From Phyllobacterium sophorae (GTDB lineage: Bacteria; Pseudomonadota; Alphaproteobacteria; Rhizobiales; Rhizobiaceae), in contig NZ_PGGM01000003.1 of assembly GCF_003010965.1 (NCBI RefSeq), positions 1 through 64,000 on the forward strand: DNA of 64,000 nt. Reading direction: 5' to 3'. The notes beneath the pieces are model-generated. The model was not told the DNA's origin and did not search any database. It was given only the letters and a program-made list of their open reading frames with translations. Position numbers and translations under genes: made by a program. Within the stretch, counting starts at the first letter, position 1. Each line of letters begins with the position of its first letter. Of this stretch, positions 42,723 to 51,085 are shown in pieces.

Positions 42723-42751
42723 AAAAAGACGGTGAGATCACTCCCACCGTC
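42723..42751 (-). terminator. Rho-independent terminator with no gene
   Basis: On the minus strand GACGGTG-(10-base loop)-CACCGTC is followed at once by TTTTTG, a textbook terminator. No intact minus-strand gene lies to its right within reach, so it may be left over from a lost gene. Confidence 0.6.
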
Positions 42752-44024
42752 AATTGAATGAGCCCAGATTGCAACGGGAATGCTGTCTCTGGGACTCAGC
42801 CGAACTGGAAATCGGCCAGCTAAAAACTAATGACTTCAGGATTTGTTCCTGACCCCAAATCGAAAAATCAAGGAAACCACCATGTGTCTCAAAGACGCGT
42901 GCGGGCTGTTCTGCGCAAAGCGTTGAGCATCCACGTGATGCTGCTTGCCGGTCAGTTGTCCGGCCTTGAAGTCGTGTTGCCGTGACGGCGTACTCCCAAT
43001 CTCTTGCGGCATATTTGCAGCACAGCCATTCGTGACTGTGGCGGCCGTGTTCATTGCCCGGGTCGTTGCACAGAAGGATCTAGACAATCAAAAGCCGCTG
43101 CCTTGGCGCGGCCGGCGCTGCGTTCCTGGCGTTCGCGTCGGTTTCACATTGTCATGGGGGCGGGCGCTATGTCGCTTACCGGGACGTTGCGGTGTGTGAA
43201 TGATCTGCGATGGGAATCAAGGGCATCAGGAAAGGCGATCGGGCCCCGAAGCGTAACAGCGCGCGTCAGCGGCTGCGAAGAAGGCGGCAGTTAGAATACT
43301 GGTTTCCCTGGCTGCCAGCCTGGACTGACAATGAAGATCGGTAGGTGCAGACTAAGCGGGTCGTAGCTGCCGCTGAGATCGTGGGTGAGACGCGTCGGCG
43401 CATGGACAAAATTGTTGGCGAAGTCGGCGATCTCAAGACCCACATTGCGACCATTATCGAGCAGGTCAAAGACAGCAAGTAGGTCAATGATGAAGTGAAG
43501 AAACGGAAGCTGATGGGGATCGGCACGTCCTTGGCGTTGTTGGACCAGCCGGAGCTGCGCTTAGCGCTACGCGAATGCAGCTTCATAGGTGAGGCCCGGC
43601 GAGGTGCAATCGATAACAGTGGCAGACCGTCGGGCCTCTGTGCGCGCTTTTGGGAAAGGAATAGCCACGATGATCCCTTCGGGGCAATTGGTCAATCACG
43701 CTCCGACCTCAACGGCCGACGAAAAATCTCATGCTTTATGATTGGGTTCATGAGTTGATCGGGGCTGCGGTGAATTGCGTTTCGGCCGAACCGATACCCA
43801 AAGCGATAGCCACGCCACAAAAACACAACGCCGTAGATCAGATAGGACCAGTCTGTCGTTGGGCCCCACTATCGTCATTTAGGTTGTCTCGCATTTTCAC
43901 TATCCACAGTTCCTAAGCTTTTCTGGTAAGCCACGTCATTACATTAAGCGACGGACCGGCAAACCGAGACAAATTAACATATTGGAAGCGACCGCGAAAT
44001 TCCGGCAAGTGGTCTGGGGATCAG

Positions 44025-44138
44025 CTAATCGTTACCTGACCACGAGGGACGGCGAAGTATGCTATCGCTATTGTCAGGTGAGTTAGTCGATATGCAGCCG
44101 CCAAGAGCCACCAAAATCAAAACGAGAAATAGTCGCAT
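44025..44138 (-). CDS. Tiny lipoprotein (37 residues)
   Basis: ATG 44138 with GGAGGG before it opens a 37-codon gene encoding a lipoprotein signal peptide MRLFLVLILVALGGC with a lipobox (A-L-G-G-C, acylated Cys15) and only 22 further residues (ISTNSPDNSDSILRRPSWSGND). Small lipoproteins of this size exist in alphaproteobacteria; no family recognised. Ser at +3 after the Cys would favour outer-membrane sorting. No neighbour explains it. Confidence 0.55.
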   Translation of the reverse strand: MRLFLVLILVALGGCISTNSPDNSDSILRRPSWSGND

Positions 44139-44290
44139 TTTACCCTCCGCATGAGGCGTCACTCGGTGCTCAGCTCAGGGTAATCACGCTGCACCCGGAC
44201 TGTTGTTTTCGTCAATTCACAATCATGAATAAGATCCGTGATCGCGGGCTAGGCCCGACGTGCTGGCTTCCGCTTGCCCCTCTCGGTCCC

Positions 44291-44355
44291 AGCTTTCCTG
44301 TCGGCGGTTGCCGTAGCGTGGTGTCGATTTATTCCCGCCTCCCTCGCGGCCTCGA
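44291..44355. repeat. Degenerate repeat R1, copy b
   Basis: Matches 18165-18232 (AGCTTTCCTGTCGGCGG...AGCGTGGTGTCGAT...GCCTCGAC). On the minus strand it encodes VEAAREAGINRHHATATADRK, a slightly better preserved version than copy a. Confidence 0.5.
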
Positions 44356-44396
44356 CTAGTGCCAAGCGAAAAGCAGTAGCCGCTTAGGAGCCGTAT

Positions 44397-44819
44397 ATGA
44401 AAGCCCGCATCATTCAGACCTTACACGGCGAATTCATCACAGCCACCGGGGGCGCCGACAATCTTATTGCTGCGATGGAAGTTCCCGACTTCGCCCTCGG
44501 CCTCTTCAACAGCGATGACCACCGGCAACGAGCCGAATGCAGGATCAACCCATCAACGGCCCCATGTGCGACGGCGATGCGATCCGGGAGGAATGCCCGG
44601 AAATCTACACTTCACTTAGTGTCGGGCGCTCAACCAGCCCGGGGGCGAATGCCGCGCATAAGCATTTCTAGGAAAACCCGCCATGACGAAGCCTGCAAAA
44701 AAACACCGGCGGTATGTGCTTATGTTTCCCGCCGTGCCGCCGCGTTCAAGAGTTGTTGGAAGCAAATTACCGCTAGCTTGAGCGCGCAAGGTCCGCCGAA
44801 GCCGAACTTGCAACCTTGA
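44397..44819 (+). CDS. Hypothetical protein, probably frameshifted
   Basis: AGGAG stands before ATG 44397. The first ~50 residues (MKARIIQTLHGEFITATGGADNLIAAMEVPDFALGLFNSDDHRQ) look like a conserved short rhizobial protein; the rest is rich in Arg, Cys and Ser and looks out of frame. The true gene was probably ~55-60 residues and is now disrupted. No function. Confidence 0.3.
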   Translation: MKARIIQTLHGEFITATGGADNLIAAMEVPDFALGLFNSDDHRQRAECRINPSTAPCATAMRSGRNARKSTLHLVSGAQPARGRMPRISISRKTRHDEACKKTPAVCAYVSRRAAAFKSCWKQITASLSAQGPPKPNLQP

Positions 44820-45029
44820 AGGGCGAAATACCCGCCGGTTTCGACTGCACAATGCCATTGACGGACGAGCCACCCGCCCCGCTTGGCCGCCCTACGCCTT
44901 CGTGGCAATCCTGAACGCGCAAATGCCCACAGTGTGAACTACTGAATGGCATACGCGACAACTTGAAGTTCGCCGGATATTAAGCAAATCTCCAGATAAA
45001 CATTTACCTCTAGTAATATACATGAAAAT

Positions 45030-45986
45030 TTATTTATTGTTTTTTATCCAGTTCAACGTTATTTGAATGGCCTCCTCCAATGAGTATGTGCTGGCTCCGG
45101 TAATTTTATATAAATTATCCAGTGGCAAAATATTATTTGTCGTCATATTCTTTAACCGGAAAGAAGTCATTGGAAAATTAATGCCTATAGTTTGCAGCAT
45201 ATCACCCGAAAGTGCCGCCATCTTAAAAATATAATATGGGAACGAAGGCGGTTTTTTATATCCAAGGGCAGTCGCAATATCATTTGTCCAGTTAAATATG
45301 TTCAGCGGTGGTGCATCTCCTATATAATAAACTTTATCTTCCACCTGCTTTGCGAATAACAGCTTTTCTATTTGCACAACTCCATTTAAAATAAAGCCAT
45401 AGGTTTTTGTACAGCTTCGATTCCTGATGTTGAACATTTTTTTTGCAAGGACCCTGTCAAAAAAATCCTTATATGGAGTTTCAAACCAAGGTCCCCACAT
45501 CGATGTGGGTCGTATGATCAACCAATCATACAACAAATTCTTTTTCCTGATCAGTAACTCCATTTCTTTTTTACTTTGCCCATAAATGGTGGTCGCAGCA
45601 AAATCTAGTTCCCCCGTTGGAATATATCCGGGTCTGCACACCAGCATCGAGGATGCAAATATAGCACGTTGAACGGTTTGTATTTCATCCAGCGCTTCTA
45701 ATAAATTATTTGTACCAAGAGTATTTACCTTATAATCACCTAACTGCTTGCCATTTAGGTCGGTCCTGGCCGCTAAATGCACCACGTGTGTTGGTGAAAA
45801 TTCTTTTACGATCTGCTTTACGGCCTGGGCATTCAGCAAATCAACATTTCTCCAATATACTTGGTGTTCTTTCTTTTTAGGTACATTGTCGTCGAGATTT
45901 ATCACTGTATGGCCGAGCACTGCAAAATGATCTACCAGGTTGGTTCCTATAAATCCTGACCCGCCGGTTATCAATATTCTAATCAC
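45030..45986 (-). CDS. NAD-dependent sugar epimerase/dehydratase, AT-rich and likely foreign
   Basis: A 318-residue extended SDR: Rossmann motif TGGSGFIGTNLVDHF at the start, HLAARTDLNG, and the catalytic triad region SSMLVCRPGY... TIYGQSKKEME (Tyr-x3-Lys). These enzymes interconvert or dehydrate nucleotide sugars for surface polysaccharides. GTG 45986 with GGAGGACAA before it gives the exact N-terminus (MIRILITGG); the longer frame is unlike the family. The gene is strikingly AT-rich compared with its surroundings (long A/T runs, AAT/ATA/TTT codons), marking recent horizontal transfer from a low-GC donor. Confidence 0.85.
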   Translation of the reverse strand: MIRILITGGSGFIGTNLVDHFAVLGHTVINLDDNVPKKKEHQVYWRNVDLLNAQAVKQIVKEFSPTHVVHLAARTDLNGKQLGDYKVNTLGTNNLLEALDEIQTVQRAIFASSMLVCRPGYIPTGELDFAATTIYGQSKKEMELLIRKKNLLYDWLIIRPTSMWGPWFETPYKDFFDRVLAKKMFNIRNRSCTKTYGFILNGVVQIEKLLFAKQVEDKVYYIGDAPPLNIFNWTNDIATALGYKKPPSFPYYIFKMAALSGDMLQTIGINFPMTSFRLKNMTTNNILPLDNLYKITGASTYSLEEAIQITLNWIKNNK

Positions 45987-46029
45987 TTTGTCCTCCAAAC
46001 GCAGCGGCAAATTCCAGGAAGCCATCGGC

Positions 46030-46072
46030 CCAATATGTATTTGGCCGCGTCGTGGGCGCAATCAATGCCGAT
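46030..46072. repeat. Degenerate repeat R2, copy b
   Basis: Counterpart of 18307-18350. The minus strand encodes TIGIDCAHDAAKYILG, the better-preserved copy. It directly flanks the AT-rich epimerase. Confidence 0.5.
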
Positions 46073-46214
46073 CGTCTTACTGCCCCGGGAGCACGGAGAC
46101 GATTTTGAAAGGTTGGAATCTTCCATGCCCCCATTGCAGCACAGTGGCGCCGAGGTTACCACTCCATCAATTTCTGTATGGCTTTAGGTTGAGGTGAGCC
46201 TCAATGGAAATGAC

Positions 46215-46261
46215 ACGAGTCCCGGCAAGGGACCGAACTTCCTTCGGGAGCCGGGACTCGT
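46215..46261. repeat. Perfect 12-bp inverted repeat
   Basis: ACGAGTCCCGGC (46215-46226) and GCCGGGACTCGT (46250-46261) flank a 23-base loop. No T-run and no adjacent intact gene. It lies just to the right of the foreign epimerase and may be a structural or recombination feature. Confidence 0.6.
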
Positions 46262-46381
46262 TGCCCTATGGACAGACGGGCACTAAACCAATCGTCGTCG
46301 TGTCAACACAGGCTGTCAAATCACAAGTTAGAGCGCAAGCAAAAGCTCAAGCCTTCTTTTTGAACAGCTTGAAGTTCAGCT

Positions 46382-46510
46382 CTAGACCTCACCGTCGCGT
46401 CGCTTGTGCTCGCTGCCCGTACTCTCTTCCGGCAGGCCAGGTATGATCGCTCCAACGATACTGAAGATGGTCACTAGCAGAATAATGGACACAGCTATGA
46501 GGATGATCAT
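46382..46510 (-). CDS. Possible small membrane protein (42 residues)
   Basis: From ATG 46510 the minus strand encodes a hydrophobic helix MIILIAVSIILLVTIFSIVGAIIPGL followed by an acidic/basic tail ESTGSEHKRRDGEV. It reads as one clean transmembrane protein, but there is no ribosome-binding site; a TTG eleven codons upstream is an alternative start. It could be a real small gene or the end of a decayed one. Confidence 0.3.
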   Translation of the reverse strand: MIILIAVSIILLVTIFSIVGAIIPGLPEESTGSEHKRRDGEV

Positions 46511-46702
46511 TGTAAACGAGATCAACCGTCCAAACCTGCCATCGACCAAAGCCTAAAGAGAACAGTACTATTCGCTCACTGAATTGATCCCGACGGGGCA
46601 ATATCGCGCCGACGTAGTTGCCTGAATGTGTATCGTCACCCCTATAGTCGCGTCTGTTGGCCATTGTCCTGGCACTTCTGTTGTTTGCCTTCTGGCTGTT
46701 GT

Positions 46703-46724
46703 CCCCCGCGGCCCTTGCCGGGGG
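46703..46724 (-). terminator. Hairpin downstream of the intact DUF982 gene
   Basis: CCCCCG / CGGGGG with a 10-base loop lies about 80 bases after the DUF982 stop on its strand. The corresponding positions downstream of the two decayed copies carry a different, stronger hairpin. Confidence 0.45.
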
Positions 46725-46801
46725 AACGAGCCGGGCACTGGAAAGAATACTTTCATCCGTGAAACCGACGGACCAAAGGTTAGCCGTGCTAATAAAAAGG
46801 G

Positions 46802-47053
46802 CTATAGCCGCTTGTCTGCGATATAGATGCCTGCCTCTTTAGCAGCTTCAATGAAGGCGTCCCGGCAGGCGGTACAAGTGACTTTTTCATCCAGAGCATC
46901 CAAGCAGGTTTGCCGAGCAACGGTGAATTTGTCGCCTGTCAGCACAGGCCAATGCGCGACGAGCCACTCCGCCGCTTGGACAACAGATCTGATGTTTTTC
47001 GTCTTACCAAAGGCAGTCGTAATGGTCACACTTGGGAATGAAAGCTCGCGCAT
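46802..47053 (-). CDS. DUF982 protein, the intact copy
   Basis: An 83-residue DUF982 protein from ATG 47053: [35 protein letters not shown], then [35 protein letters not shown], the full two-part domain. These rhizobial proteins are of unknown function and stress-induced. There is no ribosome-binding site before the ATG; instead an EcfG-type promoter ends seven bases upstream, so the mRNA may begin at the ATG. It is the only undamaged member of at least five copies in the 40-56 kb region. Confidence 0.82.
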   Translation of the reverse strand: MRELSFPSVTITTAFGKTKNIRSVVQAAEWLVAHWPVLTGDKFTVARQTCLDALDEKVTCTACRDAFIEAAKEAGIYIADKRL

Positions 47054-47060
47054 GCCGATC

Positions 47061-47085
47061 AACGCGCAGCCCAGTTCGGGGTTCC
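47061..47085 (-). promoter_or_regulatory. EcfG-type promoter overlapping the DUF982 start
   Basis: On the minus strand GGAAC (47085-47081), 16 bases, CGTT (47064-47061) match the EcfG consensus fully. The DUF982 ATG follows the CGTT by only seven bases. A decayed relative with the same spacing is found at 56280-56303. Confidence 0.7.
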
Positions 47086-47227
47086 TTTGTTACTCCGGCG
47101 GAGATTGGAACTTTACGATGGCGAGATCATTTGGATAAGCAGGCCCTACTTTTCCACCATTTGCAGATCAGGAAAACCGGGCACTTCGGGAATCAGAACT
47201 CGAGAGTATGGACGGGATGGAGCATAC

Positions 47228-47887
47228 ATGATGGGGGAAATCCGAATAGCAGTCATCGACGATCATCCCCTGTTCAGGGAGGGCGTTAAACGCAGTCTTG
47301 GTGAAATCGGCGGCCTCGAAATCGTGGCAGAAGGAAGCACGAAGGAGGACGCAATTCGGATTGCACTCGAGTACCTTCCAGATGTCATTTTGCTCGACGT
47401 TTCAATGCCCGGTGGAGGTCTGGACGCGATCTCGCCGATACTGGCCCGCGTTCCCGATCAGAAGATCATTATGCTGACTGTCTCCGAGACGAGCGACGAT
47501 GTGACCATTGCCTTGAACAGCGGCGCGAAAGGATATGTCCTGAAAGGCGTCGGTTCCCGGGCACTCGCGGGTATAGTTCTCGCCGTGGCCTCCGGTGAGG
47601 GCTATGTTTCTCCTTCCCTATCGGCCCGGTTGCTCTCGGACGCATCATCGATGTCCGGTGCGCCTGGCAAAAATCACTCGATCGCCGGACTGACCGCCCG
47701 CGAGCATGAAGTATTGAACCTTGTTGCGGCAGGATTAAGCAACAAGCGCATTGCGCTGAAGCTTGACCTGCACGAAAAAACGGTGAAACACCATATGGGA
47801 CGCATCCTTGCCAAACTCAACCTCACAAACCGGACCGAAGCTGCTATGGCATTGCGCGACGCCGGTCACCAAATTCATTTTGCGTAA
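47228..47887 (+). CDS. LuxR-family two-component response regulator (NarL/FixJ type)
   Basis: A 219-residue response regulator: receiver [20 protein letters not shown] with the acidic pocket, phospho-acceptor Asp57 in [11 protein letters not shown], the conserved Thr in MLTVSE and Lys in YVLKG; then Lux[50 protein letters not shown] 47228 (MM start) with TGGAG before it. No sensor kinase is adjacent. The receiver begins like the DctR/NarL family; the target is unknown. Confidence 0.9.
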   Translation: MMGEIRIAVIDDHPLFREGVKRSLGEIGGLEIVAEGSTKEDAIRIALEYLPDVILLDVSMPGGGLDAISPILARVPDQKIIMLTVSETSDDVTIALNSGAKGYVLKGVGSRALAGIVLAVASGEGYVSPSLSARLLSDASSMSGAPGKNHSIAGLTAREHEVLNLVAAGLSNKRIALKLDLHEKTVKHHMGRILAKLNLTNRTEAAMALRDAGHQIHFA

Positions 47888-48148
47888 GGATCGATCATTG
47901 ACGGCAGGAAGAGCTGCTCCAAAGCTCTAGGGCAGGCGACTCCCCAAGGCATGAAGCGCTTGCCATCCAACTTGGCCCGGATCCCGGTACCATGCATTGC
48001 GAATTGGTGCCCAGGCTTAAATGCTCGGTTTGCGGCTCAAGGGACGTCGGCGCAGCCCTCTGATCAAGGAAACTGAGGGCTAGGGGGCACGTCTGAATGT
48101 GCGGCGCATTACGTGGGCGCCCCAACGGTGTTTCCTTTTGCTGGTGCG

Positions 48149-48202
48149 AAAAGCCCGATCAGCACGGAGGGTTACTTGAACTTTGGCTGACCGGGCTGTT
48201 TG
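48149..48202 (-). terminator. Terminator of the decayed DUF982 copy 2
   Basis: Read on the minus strand the inverted repeat CAGCCCGGTCAGC / GCTGATCGGGCTTTT ends in TTTT. It lies downstream of the DUF982 pseudogene and has a close sequence match at 52335-52389. Confidence 0.6.
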
Positions 48203-48310
48203 GGTCCCCCACGACCTATGCCGACCGGTGGACCTGCCGGCAGCCGTAGAATACCTCCAATCTGCCAAAACGACATCGGACCAAAGGCCTAACGGTAACA
48301 ACCAAAAGGC

Positions 48311-48520
48311 CTATAGCCGGTTGTGTATAATGTAAATGCCTGCCTCTTTGGCTTCAATGAAGGCGTCCCGTGCGGGCCGTGCAAGTGACCTTTTCCTCCC
48401 AAGCCTCCAGGCATTGCTTAGCCCCCACGAGCCACAGCGCAGCTATGCCAACGGACTTGATGTTTTTCGTCTTACCAGGTCAGTTGTGATGGTCATACTG
48501 GGGAATGGAAGCTGGTGCGC
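48311..48520 (-). pseudogene. DUF982 pseudogene, copy 2
   Basis: The minus strand aligns base by base with the intact DUF982 gene (46802-47053): the same AAAACATCAAG, GGAAAAGGTCACTTGCACGGC, GACGCCTTCATTGAAGC and GAGGCAGGCATTTACAT blocks, but with an internal deletion and several frame changes. The promoter region no longer matches EcfG. 47888-48148 to its left holds no other gene. Confidence 0.7.
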
Positions 48521-48619
48521 ACCTGCACACCCCAGCTCTCCGTTTCTTCGTCATCCGGTGGTCAGGCTCGGGGCGCCCCTTTGGTGTTTCACCGTCCAAA
48601 CTTGAGTAAATTGCAAGGA

Positions 48620-49091
48620 TCAATCAATTGGTTCGCGCTCAGCTGGTAAGCTACCCGGGCGCGTCGCAATCCTCTCGTAAGCCACTTGGATCGGGTCGTG
48701 CACTTGAACAAACCCCGAGATACTACGGCTGAGAAGTGCCTTTAGGTGCTCGTGCTCGTGCTCGCGTTCGCCATCGTCACCCACGATCGGCGCGAAAGGT
48801 GTCACAGCAAGGCGCGAGTGGCCAGGACAGCCGCTCATAGTCGGCAAAGTTCGTGAAGTTCTCATGGTTACCGTCCTTGAGCAGGAAGGACTGGGCAGGA
48901 GCACTCTGCGTCGCCCCAATCACTTCATGCGTGTCGAGCATGCTCTGCAGATATTCTGTCCTCTCACGCTCTGCAGGGCGGGCAGGGGCTATCGAGATCC
49001 CGTTGACCAGCTCCTTTACCCGGATGAGAACCCCATCAATCAACAGAGCGTGGTTGGGAGAGATAAAAATCCCGGTGCGGCCTGCGATCAT
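48620..49091 (-). pseudogene. Hint-domain protein pseudogene
   Basis: Two frames give the C-terminal part of a Hint_2 (hedgehog/intein-like) protein: IFISPNHALLIDGVLIRVKELVNG...DTHEVIGATQSAPAQSFLLKDGNHENF in one, and after a shift near 48840 VTPFAPIVGDDGE...RSISGFVQVHDPIQVAYERIATRP in the other. The family motifs SPxHAxLxDG, HDVILAEGxPAESYLD and the VTPFAPIV end are all recognisable. The N-terminal catalytic Cys part is lost. Confidence 0.65.
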
Positions 49092-49400
49092 CGAGGGCGT
49101 GGCGGTCGGGGAGCCCATCCTCGGCGGCAGGGGGCAGCACTGTTCATGTGGGCCGACGCCGTCTTCGGACTCGGATGCAGGTGGCGGGAAATCGCCTCTG
49201 GGGGCGAGGCCATCACCTGCGCGGTTGTTACCAGACGCTAATCCGAGCGCCACTGCAACAGGCAAGGCCATGGCGGCCGTTTGCAGCATTGCACAGCGGG
49301 TCCCCATGCTCGTTGGTAAGACCCAGTGGTTTAAGAGCGGTGTCACGTTTGAAGGACACGTTGCCCGAAAGGGCCAAGTCCTTCCTCCCTTTGAGGTACT
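49092..49400. other. Intergenic stretch, no supported gene
   Basis: The frames of both strands run on from neighbours but resemble no family. The cyclase promoter should be near its right end. Confidence 0.35.
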
Positions 49401-50681
49401 ATGATTGCGTCGCAGAATGACTACTGTGCCTTACTATCGGTGTCGAGCAGGCTGAGGGCAATGCAATATATATCGCGGACCGCTCTGTCTTCCTTGACGG
49501 GGTGCGGAGAAGATCAGCTTCTACAATTTGAGGCGGCTGGCATAATCGGAAGAAAAACGGATTATCTTCTTGAAGACGCGGATAGGATTCGCGTTGCACT
49601 TGCCTTGCATGAAGCGGGCATATCCTTGGACACATTAGCCAAAGCAATTCGAAACAAGGTATTCGCGCTCGACTTTGCTGCGCAGATTATGTTCGACCCG
49701 GTCTACCTGTCGACGACATCGATGGAGAGGGCGCTCGACGGTTCGGATGTCACGCCAATCACACTGAATAATTTGAGGGCTGCGGCCGGTCTTCCTCGCT
49801 TGTCAACAGAGCAGGTTCTGCGCGAGGACGATGTCGAGTTGCTTAACCTCATTACTGAATGTCGCCGACTGGGCATTTCCGACCTGGCAATGACGAGAGT
49901 ATTGCGTGCCTTTGGGCAATCAACACACCGCGTTGTGGAAACAATGCGCGATTTGTTCCGCAGTGAAGTCGAAGAGAGAATGCTGAATGCTGGAATTCCA
50001 CACGCTCAGATGCTTGACGCTGCAGCTGCCAAACGACTCGAGCTACAGCGGATAGGGTTCAAAGTGTTATTTATGCTCCAGCGTCGCCTGCTGGAAGAAT
50101 CGGTCTTCGATAACATTGTCTCACGCATTCAGGAAGCTCTTTGCGAGAGCGGTTTGGAGACAGGGCCTGATGTCGATTTACCAACCGTTGCTTTCGCTGA
50201 TCTCTGTGGTTTCACTGAATTGACACACGAACTTGGCGACATGAAAGCAGCCGAACAGGCAGCTCGCTTTGAAGCCTTTACACAGCAAATTGTCTCTCAT
50301 GTCGGGGGTAGATTGGTTAAGGTCCTCGGAGACGGCGTGATGGTACTTTTCCCAGAGCCAACCGCAGGGCTGACCGCCTGTCTAACATTGGTGGACTCGG
50401 CCGAAGAGGCCGGTCTCCTGCCGGTGCGCGTTGGCTTGGTCACAGGCCAGGTTGTGCCGCGAGACGGTGACATTTTTGGGCAGACCGTGAATTTGGCCGC
50501 GCGGATTACCAGCGTCGCAAACCCCGCACAAGTAGTCGTTTCCGAAAGTGCAATGGTAGCCGTCGCTACCAACAATCCGGAAATGTTTAGTTTCGCGGCC
50601 CTGGAACCCACCGTGCTAAAGGGTCTGCCAGGTCGCTTTTGCTTGTTCTCGGCGGAAATCGCCTCGTCATACGAATCGTGA
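49401..50681 (+). CDS. Class III adenylate/guanylate cyclase with a MerR-like N-terminus
   Basis: A 426-residue protein. The C-terminal cyclase domain has both metal Asp residues (FADLCGFTE, Asp267; KVLGDGVMV, Asp311), the conserved Lys before the latter and the transition-state Asn364/Arg368 in QTVNLAARITS, so it should make cAMP from ATP. The N-terminal half has two MerR-like helical modules: RTALSSLTGCGEDQLLQFEAAGII...DADRIRVALALHEAGISLDTLAKAI and VELLNLITECRRLGISDLAMTRVLRAFG. This may couple DNA or ligand sensing to cAMP synthesis. ATG 49401 has GAGG before it; Met21 (49461) is an equally plausible start. Monocistronic. Confidence 0.85.
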   Translation: MIASQNDYCALLSVSSRLRAMQYISRTALSSLTGCGEDQLLQFEAAGIIGRKTDYLLEDADRIRVALALHEAGISLDTLAKAIRNKVFALDFAAQIMFDPVYLSTTSMERALDGSDVTPITLNNLRAAAGLPRLSTEQVLREDDVELLNLITECRRLGISDLAMTRVLRAFGQSTHRVVETMRDLFRSEVEERMLNAGIPHAQMLDAAAAKRLELQRIGFKVLFMLQRRLLEESVFDNIVSRIQEALCESGLETGPDVDLPTVAFADLCGFTELTHELGDMKAAEQAARFEAFTQQIVSHVGGRLVKVLGDGVMVLFPEPTAGLTACLTLVDSAEEAGLLPVRVGLVTGQVVPRDGDIFGQTVNLAARITSVANPAQVVVSESAMVAVATNNPEMFSFAALEPTVLKGLPGRFCLFSAEIASSYES

Positions 50682-50790
50682 GCGGAGGCCTGCTGGAGTT
50701 GTTTGGATGGCAAACGCAATGCTGTCTGCATTAGGCTCCAGTCTTGGTTTGAATAGAAGCTTTTTGGTAGGATTGACTACCCATAACGCC

Positions 50791-50811
50791 CTCCCGCAGT
50801 TATGGCGGGAG
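50791..50811 (+). terminator. Hairpin after the cyclase gene
   Basis: CTCCCGC / GCGGGAG with a 7-base loop forms a perfect stem ~110 bases after the cyclase stop. There is no T-run. A possible terminator. Confidence 0.4.
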
Positions 50812-50920
50812 CTCATAGCAGCTCTCAAGCGCGGTTCGCCGTTAACAGGTCCAGCGAGGGATACATTAAAAAACTCATGTAAGCTTGCGGCAATGTCATA
50901 TCGGCCAACAGTCAATTCAG

Positions 50921-51014
50921 CGCGACCTTCGAGAGCCTGCTGGCAGAGCCGGAGCAGGCGGAGATCGACCAAGCATAGCGCTAGGCCGCGCCATCACGCT
51001 TGGCCGTACCGCTT
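50921..51014. repeat. Degenerate repeat R3, copy b
   Basis: Counterpart of 18847-18947; contains ATTCGAG-like TTCGAGAGCCTGCTGGCAGAGCCGGAGCAGGCGGAG and GGCCGTACCGCTT. No start codon for the TFESLLA frame remains in this copy. 50682-51085 holds no other gene. Confidence 0.55.
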
Positions 51015-51085
51015 GTGCGAAGTTCAAGTCTACGCCGCCGCCAATTGTCCGTTTCACTGGATTCCATTTCAAGTGCCTCACGTCC

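Larger units (their letters stand above)
42130..44024. other. Long region with no supported gene, apparent gene debris
   Basis: About 1.9 kb with many short open frames but no ribosome-binding sites or recognised domains. Protein-like debris appears on the plus strand near 43370-43480 (IVGETRRRMDKIVGEVGDLKTHIATIIEQVKDSK, then a stop). It contains an inverted repeat and a minus-strand terminator-like hairpin, listed separately. It looks like decayed accessory DNA. Confidence 0.45.

Noticed and set aside
43755..43889. Minus-strand frame MRDNLNDD...TGPI, TGA, STALCFCGVAIALGIGSA
   Set aside because: Would be a small membrane protein only if the in-frame TGA were read through; no support for recoding.
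46389..46664. 91-codon minus-strand frame
   Set aside because: It is out of frame with the more protein-like transmembrane peptide at 46382-46510 and has the composition of a shadow frame.
48853..49404. Long plus-strand frame opposite the Hint pseudogene
   Set aside because: The minus strand carries recognisable Hint motifs, so this is its complement.
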